Source of the DNA: Flectonema sp. DT1601
Taxonomy: Eukaryota; Euglenozoa; Diplonemea; Diplonemida; Diplonemidae
Assembly: GCA_964019425.1 (NCBI GenBank)
Contig: OZ025813.1
Coordinates: forward strand, 62,001 to 126,000
Length of the DNA: 64,000 nucleotides
Reading direction: 5' to 3'
The position numbers and the translations under genes were made by a program. Below are positions 1 through 14,982 of the stretch, piece after piece. The stretch's first letter is position 1, and every line of letters starts with the position of its first letter. Below the pieces are notes generated by a model. That model saw nothing but the letters and a program-made list of their open reading frames with translations. It was not told the origin of the DNA and ran no database searches.

Positions 1-380
1 TATTGAAGAGAATCCCTGACTGATACATAACACCCCTCCGTTATGACGACCTATTTCAGTAATGAGAGTCAGGTCAGATAATGAAAAGATTCGAACTATT
101 CCATCATTAGATCCACACCACACAGTGTCTTCAACTTTAAGAAGACAGTTTATAAGTAAACCACATCCTCCCTTCATTACTTCTGCAACTTCATTACCGG
201 AGATAACTTCCCGGATGCGAATGCTGCCCGTTCGTTCTCCACACCAAATGTAATGCGAAGACACCTGAGCTGCGCATCTCAAATCGGTTGGAAAACTAGA
301 AACCGATTGGATGGTTACTGTAGAAAGTGGGGGATCCGCTGGAAGAAGAGTCGACGCGTTTGTGGCAGCAGCAGCGATAC

Positions 381-417
<37 letters not shown>

Positions 418-564
418 AACATATTGCGGGATTGGTGTTGGTAGTGGGGGTTTTCCTTCACCAGAACGGCTTCTCATCATCCCTACACTTGCATAACTCG
501 GTCCTGATGACCTGCAGCTGTCCCGAACAGGACTTGAGTACCGGCTGCTGAACCCTGTCGGCAT
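1..564 (-). CDS. PolyQ-containing beta-propeller (WD40-like) protein, 5' part
   Basis: This open frame runs from an ATG at 564 off the left edge, giving 188 codons. The start is chosen because a pyrimidine-AG acceptor (TTTCACTTTAG) ends 23 bases upstream and an in-frame stop lies just before it. The first ~45 residues are Ser/Arg/Pro-rich, followed by 12 Gln encoded by a pure CAG run at 382-417. After a linker come two propeller-blade-like segments, one with YIWCGERTGSIRIRE and one with VWCGSNDGIVRIFSL, spaced as in WD40-type blades. The family beyond 'beta-propeller' cannot be named because the rest lies outside the window. The pure CAG tract is probably length-polymorphic. It is the last gene reached by the minus-strand array here. 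Confidence 0.75.
382..417 (+). repeat. CTG/CAG trinucleotide repeat, 12 units
   Basis: Twelve uninterrupted CTG units on the plus strand read as CAG on the minus strand. They encode the polyglutamine tract of the gene at 1-564. Confidence 0.95.
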
Positions 565-3500
565 TCTTGCAACCCCCTCTTCCTATTCTAAAGTGAAATA
601 AATCTTGCAAATAATTAAACGTAACAAATAATAACAACAAACAGCAACGTCAGCTCCATTGGCCGCTGATCAAGCTTGTCCTGTAAGAAGAAATAGTTAA
701 AACTAAACTAGATACGATGATATATTTTGAAGTCGAGGGAATGAAATGGGAAAATAAAAACTAAAACAGGGTGGGTTCAGGGTGGGGTTGACTGGAAACC
801 TGCTCGGTATTTTCTCCTTTTCCACTTTTTCTTCGAACTTTTAGTCGAAGTCACCTGTTCCCTGTTCTGAATCACACCTTTAAAAGCTTAAAGACTTCAT
901 TGTGCACAATATGTGCACGCAGATTGCAGAATAACTACACCAGGGACAGGTGTTATTGCATTCCCAGCATCCGCCAGTAAAGAGGCAGCTGAATTCTTCG
1001 TTTTCCTATATTCTCTCTTGCAACATCTTTCTCACTAGATCTGCAACTCTGACTGCAATATGTGTGGCTACTCGTACACTATTTCGATACTTTTTTCAAA
1101 AGGCTGGTTGATACTGCTGCGGAACCCCAAACCTGAATTGCAGCAATCCTTTGCGTAAAAAGACGTCTGCGAAAATCTAAGGCAGTAAGAATGAAAAAAT
1201 GGGCGATTTTGGGACATGGTGGAAGAAGGAGTGACGGTCGAACTAACACGAGGTGGATTATTTCGTTTCTATTTCATGAGACTCATGATTTCACTTTTGT
1301 TTTGTTTTGTTTTGTTTAATGTGTGGTTCGGTTCATCTTTTCTTTTCAAGTGCCTATCATCATTTGTTTTGGCTGCCTTTCGATTAATTGACCTGCTGCA
1401 ATAAGAAAAATGGAAAAAAAGGGGGTGGAAAAGTTCACATCAACCCAAAAAGAATGCCGGTACTGCCAACCTTCTTTCGATGTTGTAAAGGGAAAATGGA
1501 AACCGTTTGGAAAGTTGTTACTTGTCACTTGGTTAACACTGTTACGGATGCTGAGCTTTGTTGTGCATCGGCCTTTTAAAAACTGAATGACTGCTGTTGC
1601 AACAACCAGACAGCTACCTCTAACTTATGCATAACTTTATATTATTATGAAGAATTATGCGATTGGTGGATGGGTGCGGAGGTGGAAAAGGAAAAGAACT
1701 TTGCTGTGGCAGGGATTGGGGATGTAAATTAAATAAAAAAGTAGAGAGGTAGGATGGGGGTCTTTTTTCGTCTTTTTAGATGTTCTTCGTCGTCAGCAGA
1801 TTATGATGGGAATGAGGGATCGGATGTTGTCATTCACAACCTTCTCGTGAGTTGAACTGCATTCGGATCAATCAAACCCTCACATCAGCTAGGGAACAAG
1901 AGGTGGTAAAAAAATAAAAAAAAAGTAAAATGAGAATGAAAAATCAGGTGGAATGGTGCGGGGTGGCTAACAATTGGGTTGGAAGGGAAGGCACTCTCGT
2001 GCCAGGTCTTTGAAACTTATCGAAAATAAGTTCTTCAAAAGATTATTTAGTTGAATTACAACGTCAACTAAAATAAGCCGCTGCTCCGCAAAAAAAAAGA
2101 CTAATGAAAGTCAACAGGAACAACAAGACAACTCCCATTTATGAACCGTCTCGTAAAAACAGGAAAACACCTTTAATTGATTTCCCAAAATAAAAAAACG
2201 GGAGACAACCATTTATTCGTGCCACGCGTTGGTAGTATTTTTCGTGCGTTTTGTGAACAGCAAACAGGTATTTCCTGTTTACGTGTCATTTGGAACGCGT
2301 GACATGAAAGCGGCCGTAAGTTATTGTAAAGACTCATTCCGATCTGATGACAGCAGACTTGTTGTGGTGTAGTTCTCTCACGTTATCTTCACAATAATTA
2401 TGTTGGTTGTGAAATTGATCAATCACTAAGTTCAACAGATTCGATCTTAGCTAAACGTAGCTGATTCTTCGGATGAAAAATCTTCACAAAAACTATTAAA
2501 AAGAAAAAGGTGTGGAAACCACCGGTGGTAATATAAGGGAAAAAAAAAGGTAAAAATATATAAAAAAAAAACGATTCTCCGTGACGAAGAATCGTAAAAG
2601 GTGGTAATGGAAGGGATAAAATGAAGATGAATACCCAGTGACTGCTAAGAGTTCCACTATATTACAGGTTGTTCATCCCATGTGATTGAAGCTCTCGTAA
2701 TCACCAACTCGAAAAGCTGGAGACTCGGTTGAATCTCAGATTACCTGCCTTGCTTCTAAAAAAGATTAAAAAAGATTTCATTCACTACCCGCTCTCAAGG
2801 TGGTAGGCAATTCCAAATGTTGTTCTGATGGACCAACTTACTACCATTTTGACGAAATGTCAAATCGAATATTTGCACCCAAATCGAACTCGTGCTGTCC
2901 ATCTGTTCGCTGCATGAGTTCAAGTGGCCAACACTTGTTTAATGACCTACGACAACTCTCGAGGGTTTCTTTTGTGCTAGCTTTTGCTTTTGCAGTGGTT
3001 GTATTCTGGTGGGATTCTTTCTCGGCACTATGTTTATTCTTTTCTTTCGTTCTTTTTTTTTTTTCGTGTGGCGGGGATGTTTTATACTTATCAACTTATT
3101 TTATCTGTACATCTCGCACTGCGATTTCTTTTCGCTTTTCTTTTTGGTTTATTTATTTATTTATTTATTTATGTTTTTTTTTTTTTTTTTTTTTTTGCAT
3201 TGCTTTTTTTTTTTTAAAGTTTTTTTTTTTATTAGATGTTTTATTATTTTTTTGGTGAACAGAATGAGTGTTCCTTTTCAATTTTTTTTTGTTGTTTTTT
3301 TAATTTTTATTGGTTTTATTTTTATTTTTAATTTTTAATTTTTTTTTTGTTTTTTTACTTGAGCCACCTTCTTGTGCAAGTGTTCCTGGTTTAACAAAGG
3401 TCAACGAAATCACACAAATTTTCAAGGTGGACTCTCACAGAGAGCGCCTATGAGAAGGGGCAAGCATGAATTTTTTTTATGTTCTTAATAACAAAATAAA

Positions 3501-4206
3501 AAGATATAAGAAATAATACTTGTAAACAAGTTGTTGCTGTTTTTTTTTTTTGTTTTTTGTTTTTTTTAGTGTCATTTTACCTCTGGTAAGTTCTTTTTTT
3601 TTTTTTACTTTTTTTTTATTTATTTTTATTTCTCTTATTTTGTTTTTCTTTCTTTCATTTTATTTTCGTTCAAAGTAATAATATTTGTTGATCTCCGTAT
3701 TCTGTTTACACTCACAAAAAGGACGAAGGGGATTCATTTCGTAATTCTCGCATTTAGATGGTGAGAAGGTATCGTATATAAGAAAAAAAAAAAGAAAAAT
3801 GGCTTTCGCGAGTTCATATTATTTTAATTTGTTGATGACGATGACTTCTTCAAAATTCGAATGCCAACTGTTTTTTCCTCTTTTTTCTTTTTTTTTTCTT
3901 ACTTAAGTTCTTTTTCTTTTCTTTTTTATCAAAACCGTGTTTTCTATAGTCGTGAGAGTTTTCTTTCTGGATCTCTCTTTTTTTTTTTCTTTCGTTTATT
4001 TTGTCTGAGTTAATGCCTTATTTGCTTATGATTTCGCTTCCTTGCTTCGCAAGGGGAAGAATACTCATCTTGTGGTGGTTTGGTGGGAGGTGCGCGCAAC
4101 AGGCCGTTTTTTGGGGTTTTTTAAATCCCCAGTTATAACCTATTCAATACAGTTCGAATAAAAAATCATTAAAAACAAAAAATTATTTAAAAAAAAGAAA
4201 AAATGA

Positions 4207-4224
4207 CTGGTACCGCAGTACCAG
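4207..4224. repeat. Inverted repeat, 7-bp arms
   Basis: CTGGTAC and GTACCAG flank the 4-base loop CGCA, making a compact hairpin inside the gene-free stretch. Function unknown. Confidence 0.6.
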
Positions 4225-7200
4225 ACTGGCTACTTCTCACAAAGGAGAGAGGTAAGCCACTACTTCTGTCGGTCGGTTGTTATTAAGCATTACCTGCGTC
4301 AGGTCAACGACCTTGTGCTTTCGCCTAAGTAACGAAGAACGGGAACTAAATGACAATATATTTTGCAAAAGAATAAAGAAATGTTATATAATTTATGATA
4401 TTCTCCAGTGGGGGAAAAGAAGGTGCGGTGGAGTGCAATGAAGAAAATCTTAAAATAACAATAAAAATTTTTAAAAAAAAAAGGTGACTAAATGGAGTGA
4501 GAGACCAGGCAGACCGAGATCTTAGCGAAGGAAACGAAATATCCCTCTTGCCTCTCTCAATCCCTTTATATACTTCTTCAAGTGGTGGGTGTTATTCGTC
4601 TCAAAATCGCATTTTTTCATTTGTTTTCAAGTTCTTCTTCTGATCCTTGTTTCGCGCTCGACACAACCGAAAAAAGATAATTAATCACTCAGCACTCTTG
4701 ATTAAAACAACAAACGAAAACATAAAAAAAAGTATCTCTCAGAAGTTTACTTGATTGGCAGGTCAATGTCAGGCCAACGACAAAGAAAGCCAAGAAATGA
4801 CTCATCACGTGGCCCGCAGATGGGATATGTTGGGCACACGTTTTGAAAATCTGTTCCTTTTGTTTGTTTTGGCAGGTAAACTTTTAGTTTAAATAATTCT
4901 CTGTTTGTCACGAGTACTCACGTCATCAAAACTTTTTTACTTTAAGCTTACAATCCTGTTTGCTCAAAGTAAATGAAAGTAACAAAATAACCACCGCTGG
5001 TCTCGACTTAAAGGATTTGGTATTCGCTTTCCAGGCTGGCAGCCTTCAGAAAGTAATATCCGCATCGACGATGACTGCGAGTGATGTTCAACAAAGTTTC
5101 CTATTTCGTTAACACTGGAAACATCTATTGATTCTCAGATGAGTGAGGGTACCGAATATTTGCCAACTTCAAACTCTCAATAATTTCGTACCCAAGTCAC
5201 ATGGGACAGGGTTGGGGAACTATTTTTTTTTTTTAAATTTTCCCATTTTTTTTTCTTTCCTGGTTTTTTTTTCTTCTTGTTTTTTTTTCGGTTCTGTACA
5301 AATTTCGTTCTGTAACCAAAATAATAATAAGGGTGGGAATGGGAGTCGACTGATACAAAGGAATATAAAAAGAAATAAGAACGAGTGAGGTCACGAGATG
5401 TCAATCTTTCCGGGAGCACCCACAAGAAAGATTAAGCTTTAAATTGTAATTCGAGTTATTAAAAGTTCTATTTTTGAATATGAGCAACCCGATGGACATA
5501 GTTCCCATCATATCTACGAAGACGTTGATTCAAACTTAAGACAGCAACTATTTTCTTAACAGAACTGTCCGATTGACTCTCAACTACGGGAAGCTTTCTT
5601 TTTTTTTTTTTTTTTTTAATGTTTATTATTTATTATTAATTTTCTTTTTTTTTTTTCAGTTCAGTTCGGTTCAATTTTTCATTTTTTTTTTTTTAAAGTT
5701 AAAATCATGCGGCATAAGATGGTGCTCCTCGATATGTCTGTCATACACTTTTCGCATATACAAAAACGTCAACGCAGTCAGCAAAAAGTAATTGTGATGT
5801 TATTTTATTATATTTGTTACCCAGAGACCTGCCGTATTTTTTTGTAAACAATTCAATCACCATTATATCTTTTTTCTTAAGTATTAACACATACTTTGCA
5901 AAGGGTAACTGGGGAGGAAGAGGTGTAATTGCTCTTCCCCCAGAATTTCATGTCCTTCACAAATCGGCCAGAAAAGAAGTTCAGTTTGGCTTAAAGTGAT
6001 CCCAGTTGGGGTTAGCACCCAACAGGTAGCAATAAATTAAAGATCTTCACAAAAAGATCATCAAATATTTAATAAATGCGTAATTTCCGGAGGTAACCTC
6101 CGACTGTACCATTCGCAATTAGAATATGAAAGGGTAGGGTACACTATTGTGGTTTTGGTTTAGAAAATGTCTGATAGACAAAGATACATTCAGTTGGAGA
6201 GGTATTCATCCACTTTAATAACAATTAGAAGTCAGGTAAGTTAAAACCACAAGACACACGTAATTGAAACAACGATAGGGGTGGGTTGGTGATATGTTAA
6301 AGGTTAACACTAGCACAGAAGTTCAACTGCTTAATACGATGCGTGTGGTATTATTTTAAAGACCTTTTTTCTCAATCAGATGACTAAATTCAAAAGGCTA
6401 ATAAAAAAATTGCAGTTTAACTAACTGCCCAGGCGGAGCATTGCATTACAGAATCTGTGCTCTTAATTAATAAGTTGCAGGCTTTTCCTTTTTATTTTAC
6501 TTTCCTTGCATTATTTCTGTTGAATGCGATGTATAATTTGGCTTGCGGGTGGAAAAAAAAGAGAAAAAAAGAGAATTAAAAAAAACAGGGGGTAGTAATA
6601 CAGAGCATAAGGACTAGCAAATCATTTCAACGTTGTATTTTTAATACAAAACTACAATGCAGTGCTACCTTTGGTTTTTGAGTTCGTTACAGGAATTCGC
6701 GATTTAGTGGAGTACAAGGGTAAAAAGGGTTGAAAATATTTTTTCGGAGGCTAATAGGGGGCTTAAAAAAAAAAAAAAAAAGAAACATTAAAAAAAGAAT
6801 GAGGAAACAAAATGATACAAGCGAAATAATTAATAAAAAAAGAACGGCAACATGAAAAATGGGGTTGAGCTGCATTTGGAGCTTCGAGAATGCGTTAGGA
6901 CTTCTACGTCACCAACTCGAATGTTCGAAAGTCAGGTTGAATGGTCAACATTGATCTGAACCAAACTGGTGGGCCTTAAAACGAAGCCCCCTGGTGGTAA
7001 TAAAAAGAAGCGACTAGTGAGGGGATGTAAACAAAAAAAAACGGGATCTGGATTCAGACGAATAAGGCAAAACACAAACTACTTGGCTACAAATAGTTCC
7101 AAACGCTGAAAGTAATCCGATAAACATTCGTATTGTGTTGACTATTTCTTTCATTACAGTAAACAACTACTATTCGGATACTAAAAGGAACTCCTTTTAA

Positions 7201-10200
7201 AACTTTAATATCATCACGCGATACAATAGTCGCATAAGTGTTCGGAGAATGTAAATTACGAGTCACGAGAATAGTCGGCCGTTTTTTTTATTACAATTGA
7301 TAATAATAATAGTAAGCATCGAGGGTGGGGAGCGGCCAGCAAAAAACCGAGGAAAGTAATACATTTCAGTAATACGATTTACCTTCGAGGTAAGGACCTC
7401 AACAAGTGGTATTTAAAAGAAGCGAGTAAAGTCGCTTATTGCTCGTGGTTAACAACACCCCGAGTCACATGAAAAAATATAGGAGTTAAAGATCTTTCCT
7501 TCCCAAGCCGCTAGACGGCAACGTTACTGATTTCTGAAGATATTTAAAAAGTTATCGACATTGTCTTCATGACTTGAAACACTATTAAGATGGAGTACGA
7601 GATTGTTCCGATTTCCCTTAATAGAAAACCTAAGGAGGTAACAACAGAACAGCAACAACTGAGTATTATCCTTCAGTTGAGAATGCAAAATAAGGAAAAG
7701 AGACATAACAAAGAAGAAAATATCTTTTTTATGTTTTCGAGTTCAGATTAAATCTAATAATTTAATTCCTTTCAAGAATGAAAGAAATTTCTCCAAAATA
7801 ATATGATAAACGATCGCACGGAAAAATAAGAACCAATTGAGACCTGTGAAACTCTAGCCTGAGCAGACTTATAATAAAACAAACACAAGGTGAAGACCAT
7901 TAAATGTGTTTGACTGCAGTCTAAAAAGTTTCATGAAGCAGGTCCCACAGTTCATCGTGTATTCGTGTAGAGGTTGTTGAAGTGCAATAAGTACTATTTT
8001 AAGGAAAGGAGACTTCTCAAATTATTGAGCCTCCTGATGTGAATTGAGGGGTTGAAAAACGAGTCTTCCGAAGCATGGCTGTCTTGCATATGTCAAAAAG
8101 GGCGGCGGACTGCTCAAGAGTGTGGCTTCTCTTGTGCTGCCAGCGCTTGCACTTCGAAGTTGCAGAGGACTAAAATGGGAATCTAAATCCTGCGACCTTG
8201 CAGTGGCCATCCCCAATCTCGCAAACAAATCAACTGCTCGGCATAGCAAACAACATGGAACCAGAACGAAGGCACCTATCAAGTCAGACTGGAAATGTCT
8301 TCCGTCCTTATAGTTGGGGAGTGTAGGGCAGTCAGATTGGGTTATCAAAGAGAAATAGCAGCAGCCACTGTCATTGTTTTTTTTTTATATCCGCTCCTCA
8401 GGTGTTTAGTATTGTTTAGTTTTTTTTTTTAAAATTAGGATTAATGTTTGTATTACTTTCCCCTCCCCCTCCGTTTTTTCATTTCTCCTCACCGCTCCAT
8501 CCGCTTCGATTCCATTCCTATCCTTGAGGGTCAGATCCGTAAGAACTATCTTAAGAGGTGACAAAATAATTACATTAAAAGAAAGTAATTGTGAGGGGAT
8601 TGATTGTGGGGGCGACCAGTTGAAATAACATAAAAGAAAGTACGAGGATTAGTTATATGCGGTGCTTCTTTGCGATGAAATACGTGAAAAAAAAAAAGGG
8701 GAATGCAAATGAAGAAGGTACTCAACTTCTATTTATTATTATTATTATTATTTCTTTTTTTTTTTAAAGATAACATTACTAACCTAACCATACTGCAAGG
8801 TATAAATCTCTGAATGTATTTTTTGATCAAACCTCTTCAGCGGTTAAGTAAAAAACAAAAAGAACTACTCGCAACGAATAATGACAAAGAAATCGGAAAG
8901 TAAAAAAAACGATAAAACTAAATATAAGAAGTTCCGAAATAGAAGTCTTCAATTAAATTAAAAGGGCGCTTCGCTAGCGCGTTGTCACAGGTCATCAAAG
9001 TTGCAGCGGAGTGAACAGACTGACAGGGGAAACAGTTTTGCATCTAAAAAAAACTAAACACGTATTCCTCAAAAGCTGAAAACATCAAATTACAGCAAGA
9101 ATAACGGTTTCTTTTTTCCCAACTCTCTGCAGGACAGAAAAACTGCCGCTTGGGAAAGAACCGAACCTCTCATGCGATCAACAAAAGGATGGTTTTTGAG
9201 GTGATGTAAGGTTTCGGGACAGTAAGAGAGGTCGGCTGACGCCTGCTGACAGCCACAACAAGTTATTGATACGGAAGGAATCGAACGGAGGAACGGCTAA
9301 TAACGAAAAAACAAGCAGCACTACAATTAGTGCAAAACGGAATGACAACATAGCAGTCGGGGGGCTCTAAAATCGAGATCCTCCCTTATCGACAAATAAT
9401 AAATAACGTTAGTACTCTTACTTTGTTAGTTAACAATAATAATAATAAACTCCACAAACAACAAACCAGACTGCTGCGTAGACGTAGTTACCTACTCTAG
9501 GGGGGGGGAGTCCCAAAAAAGCAGGCAACTACAGAGGGAAGGGGTAAACACGCTGAACACACATATTTCCCCACTGCGAAGACGAATCGCTTCTTTTTAA
9601 TTCTTTGACAAGAATGGGGACAAGGAGCGGATTCAACGAATCGCTATTTCTTTTTATTGTTGCCATGAATTCATTAGTCAAAGTAGAATGCGAGGCCTTC
9701 TGAAAAGGGATCGATGGGAAGGAGGTATTTAAGATTTCTTATTTGTTGTCGCAAAATAGACGTCGGAGTGCTTGAGATGCTGGATGGGAATAAGGGGCAG
9801 TTCACCTGCTAATGTTAATGGTGTATCAAATGGTGTATCTTGCTAAAACGGTCATTAAAGAGGCGTCAAGTAAACAGGTCTGGGAATGCATAAATACGCA
9901 GAAAAGTTAGTCAGCTAACAAATTCCAAGTTGTTGCAATAAATAGTTGTGTTTGCAACATGCAAGTAAAAAGAGGCGGAACTAGTTATGTCGCAGAACGA
10001 TAAGGTCAGAAGTGCTTCCTTTCTCCAACCGACTCGCCTGTGAATTAAAAGTGACACCCGCGTGAAATATGCTTCCCTTTACAAACTACTACATGACCGA
10101 ATAGTAGCACTTTTTTGTCCTAATTTATCATTTTTTTTCCTTCTTTTTGGTACATGAATTCTTTGTTCTCTGAGTTTCGTTTTCAATTATTTTTAACAGA

Positions 10201-11031
10201 ATCCACACCTTCAAAAGATAACTTCTGATTGACGAGTTTTCGTTGAGAGAAAGGTAACATCGATATTCGCAAGTACTTATGAGGTTTTCTCTTTTTCTCT
10301 TTCAGAAAACAGAGTTTGATCGACGTCCTTCACACAACTTACTAAAATATCAGAATATGCAGTTTTCTAGTTTCGCAACCAAAGGGCTGCTCCACTAGAC
10401 AAGAACCATGAAAGTATCCCAACAAAAATAAAAACAAAAAATAAGAATTTAAAATAGTTACTGTGCCGCTGGTAAATACTCGGAAGCGGAGTACGGGAGG
10501 AACAATAAGGATTCTTTTTTTATTTTATTTTTTTTATTATATTATGCGCGGAATAGTTTTCCTTAATTAAACTGACAAGCAATTAAGAAAGATTGAGAAG
10601 TACAAAATGGTGTGCGTCTCTGGTGGCAGGGACGTTGGCGAAATAAGTGCCTAATTCTTCCCACCAACCGAGATATAATTGTGTTGTGATTTTGTGAGAA
10701 AACGAGCAATTCTACTCACGTGGGGTACCACCTTTTCCAGTTCCACGAAACTAAATGAAAGGTGGCGTTGTTTCTTTACTGAACAAACTCTCTTTTTATC
10801 CAAACAAATACTAAATAATGGCAATCTCTTTGCTAGGTTCTAACTATGCTTATTTACAGCAGGAGAAACGTGAAGTGTGAAGCACACACTTAACATATGA
10901 AATGTTAGCGGTGGTAACAAAATCTACTTGAGAATAATCTTATCACTATGAGCAACGTCCTTTACACGAACTAGGATCGTTTTTCTTTATTAATTCATTT
11001 TCATAAAAGTTTTCACTTATTCATTTTCTTC

Positions 11032-11053
11032 TTTTTTTTTTTTTTTTTTTTTT
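11032..11053 (+). repeat. Poly-T run (about 22)
   Basis: This is one of the longest T homopolymers of the left gene-free stretch. Such runs recur throughout the non-coding DNA in both orientations, so they do not mark one strand consistently. Confidence 0.9.
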
Positions 11054-14000
11054 GTTGGTGAAGGTGACAAACGGACAATAATATAAAAATGTTACTTACG
11101 GAAACAAAGTATTAGGTGCGGTGTTTCTTTTCTTTTTTTTTTTTTTTTAAAAAAGGAATTCACATGCCAGCATATAAATCCCAGCATGTGGTGACACAAC
11201 ATTGGAAAGTTTTGAAACTCATTTATGTAATCTGTCAGACTCAATCCGAGTAGAAATTAATCACAAGAAGAACTTGTTTAGGTGGTGGGTGGTAATTTAT
11301 TGTTCTTCATCGAATTGAATTGTAAGATCAAATGAGCCGCATATCGGAAAGGTAGGATGTAAGGAAAACCTATTTCACGCGTAGCCTTATTGAACTAGTA
11401 AAGGGCAGTTCACCCCCTGCTATCTTTCTAAAAGACGTAAGCGAAACTCGCAGTAGCATAAATAAAATAACAATAAGAAGAGTAAAGCATCTTCATAAGT
11501 AGCAGGACCGAAAATAAAATGTACAAAATGAGTCAGGTGAGTAAACAAATAATTTGCACGATAAATGAAAAGCATGGGAAAGAAATCAAAAGTACAAAAA
11601 AGAATGTGAAGTGCACTGACTCGGGTGGCAAGCAGGAAAGGATTTTCTTTTGATTCACAACACGTATGCCTTATATAGAGCAAATCCATGGATACGCTAG
11701 CAAGCGAAAGTGAGTGGCAAACGAGAGAGAATCTGAAAACAAAGCAAACGGAACCTAATCGTGTATCCATTTTGCCCAGCGTACGAATGACTTGGTATAG
11801 AAAGGAAAGAAACATTCCACCCTGTTATAAATAACCAAAACGACACTAATGGATTACACAGAGTACCGTGCAACAATAGATAAACTCATGGCTGACAAAC
11901 TAGCATATCGGGGTAAGTGGCGAGCCAAGAGAACCGTTACTTGCTCTCTGGTGCCTGGATAAGCATCCGACGCTGATGGTCAGTAACCATCACTGGGAAC
12001 AAACGGTGAGCACCATCCTGATAGAATTCGTGAAGTGATCTTTTGCTTACCAACCCGACCAGATTTATGATATTTAATAATTACCACCAATTATCTTTTT
12101 TATTTTCTTTTTTTTGCAGATAATCGATAAATTGTCTTTGGAGTGATGCAAACTAACGTGAAAAAGATAAAAACCGGAGGAACGTTGACTGAAAACTGCT
12201 GTGCTAACCAGTAGCAGTAGCGTGAGCTGTGTAGTTTTATCTACTTAAAGTACTCTACTGTTTGATACAAAAGAAAAGTAAACAAATAAACAAAATAAAC
12301 ACAACAAACATTCAGTCAACAAAGGAGGTGAATGGAAGGAGGAGAAAGCTTCTACATCTTCGGAGGACCTATCACACACAAAACTAAAGTTGTAATCAGT
12401 CCTGAAGCACGCCCGGGTTCTATTCCCCATTCGGAGAAAACTACTACGAAGGGAAGTTTATAACGCAACGAACTAACAGAAGGATGTGATGATGCGATTC
12501 GTAATCTGAGAAACTACAGATTCGACATTCAGGTTACCCGCATCGAACGAGTAGTTTCTCCTTTTTGTTCCTTTCGTGTCAGTGGCATCAAAATGAAACT
12601 ACAGAGTCGACTTGTGTCGAGACCGTATATAAGATTTCATTATCCAGACCTCCTCACTATGTTAGGACACACTTGAACAAGATTCAGATACACAACAATC
12701 ACAATAATTCTAGTAGTAAGCTGACTTAAGAATATTGTAACAACACCCAGTAATTTAACATCCACAGTGGGTTTCACGTGACAGTTAAAGAAATGACTAA
12801 GAGACGTAAAGAAGTTAAATCACTCGGGCACCATATATTCGAGATAAGGGCCTCTTAAACAAAACAAGTGGCTTCAGCTTTCCCATAAGCGATAGGAGCA
12901 TCAACACGGAGGAAGTTGGCCTTATGTGTGTTTTTTTTTTTTTCTTTTTCTGGGGAGCCGGAAGGCTCACCGTGAGCATCAACCAGGATCATGGCTTTCT
13001 GAAATACAACATGTTACGAATGGGAAATTCTTTTATTCATCTAATCAAAGGATTGGAATATGACACTTTCACTAAAACATGTACTACGTATTACTTACCG
13101 TCAGTGTTTTTGAATCAGTTGTTGTTTGTTAGGAATATAATATCAAACAACATGATAACAGCTGACTGTAAACAGAAATGAGAAGAACCACACAAATCCA
13201 AAAAGAAATAAAAAATAATAGAGGAGGGAAACTAAAAAAAATAAGAGTGAACAAATAATAACCATCGCACACATCTTTTGACTCAGAATGCTTAAATATA
13301 ATTTTTTTTCTTTTTTTTTTTTTTTTAAAGTTGGAAATCGGCAGCAGTCAATAGATTAGTTTAATTCCGCGCCTAAAATAAGAAATTAAAAAACTGTTTT
13401 TTTTTTCTTAATTTTTTTTTTTGTTTTAACGGTCCAAAGGGGAGAGGAAAGACACGTTCGATCGATCACTTTGTGACAACAATAAGAAGTAAAAGAAAAG
13501 ATATTTTAAAAGAAAAGAAAGTATAAAAGAATGGGTACCGTAATATGAGAAAATAAAAACGGAAAGAAAACAAAGGAACTGAGGAAACAGAAGTAATGAA
13601 TAAAAAATAAATGAAAAAATGACCAGAGAGCAGCCCTAGAGGGAGAGAGCTGTGAACTGGCATACAACTTGTTAGCGAAAGTAGGAGGCACTTTTGTGTG
13701 TTTCACTTACCATAAGACTGGAGTGATACTTTTATATAACTGAACGAATAGTAAAAAAAAAAAATTCGATTTTAAAAAAAAATATTTTTCCAGTTGGTCT
13801 TCTTGTAATTTATTCATTTTATTTTATTTTATTTATTTATTTTTTTTTTTTTCCCTCCTCAACGAAAATATATTCCCTCAGCCCTCGGACTCTTTTGCCC
13901 GCCTAGCGTATAAATTAAGAAATCTTCCAACCAATTTGGGTAAAAGAGTAATAAATAGAGTTACAAGGTTCTTTGCCTTCACATGTAGTGAATAACAAAT

Positions 14001-14958
14001 CCAAAGGGGTGCTTTTATTAAGAAAGAAATTGCTGTCGTGCTTGTGCCGAACCGCCCTTGAAAATCAAACAAAAGGGATATTTATTGCACAGTTTGCCCA
14101 CAGCTGCCTATGTACTATTGACAACATTCAGTTAGTCAGACAAAGGGTGGAAAAAAAGAAATTATGAGGAAAAAAAAAAGGAAGAAAAAAAGGTTGTAGG
14201 GAAATAAAAGAAATGGGGAGGGGAAAAAAAAGGGGAAGACAAAAAAAAAAACGGGTGAGTCTACACAGTGTCACAGTAAGAAGATAACAACTGATTGTGA
14301 CTCGTTTTTATTTTACCTTCTTTTTTCTTCCATCTTCTCTCTTTTTTTTTTTTTTCAATGTAATTTGAAAACATTGATTAGGTACAGCGCCTCTTCTTTA
14401 AGTAGCTCGAAATGCGACGAACAACATAATTCGAAGGCTTAGGGGGTGTGATATTTTGGCAATGTAAAAAAAAAAAACACGATGTTTTAGAAGGATATAT
14501 GGTAAAAAAGCGTCGGAAAAAATTTAAAAAAAAAAAAAAAAAAAACTGAAAAACCCCCCTATACCAAACAACTCGCAATTGAACTAAAAAAACAACAAAA
14601 GCTTGTTTAGGTTTGTTTCATTCACTGCGTGAAAAAACGTTTAATACTTGATAGTAACAACAGAGGTGATATTTTCAATTACAAATAAAAAGAGGAAATG
14701 AAAAAAAAAAAAAAAAAGAGAAAAAAAAACCCCCTACGATAAAAATTCTTCCTCGCTTTCGCGAATTCTCAAAACTGGTGAAGGGGCATTGTGTGCACGT
14801 CGACTAATTATTTCAGTCTAATTATTTTCTTCTTAATTTTTGATAGGAAAGAGAACAAAGACAGGAAACGTAGCAGAGAAAACTTGCAATTTTTTTTTTT
14901 TTTTTTTTTTCCAAATTAAATCATTAACGCTTTTAAAAAAATACTTTTGTTTTTGAAG

Positions 14959-14982
14959 ATTATTATTATTATTATTATTATT
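14959..14982 (+). repeat. ATT microsatellite, 8 units
   Basis: Eight consecutive ATT units lie in the gene-free stretch, close to long T runs. Confidence 0.9.

Noticed and set aside
2800-3338. Overlapping plus-strand frames of 77-152 codons
   Set aside because: They read T-rich, low-complexity DNA as Phe/Leu strings. No start context or family signature.
8022-8348. 108-codon minus-strand frame in a less AT-rich island
   Set aside because: No ATG at the frame start, no acceptor and no recognisable motif. The island may be RNA or an old element, but nothing decides this.
11420-11815. 131-codon minus-strand frame
   Set aside because: Hydrophobic, Cys/Phe/Leu-rich reading with no acceptor pattern or family similarity.
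12400-12435. tRNA T-arm-like sequence near GGGTTCTATTCCC
   Set aside because: Only three T-stem pairs form and no acceptor stem or anticodon arm is found at the right spacing.
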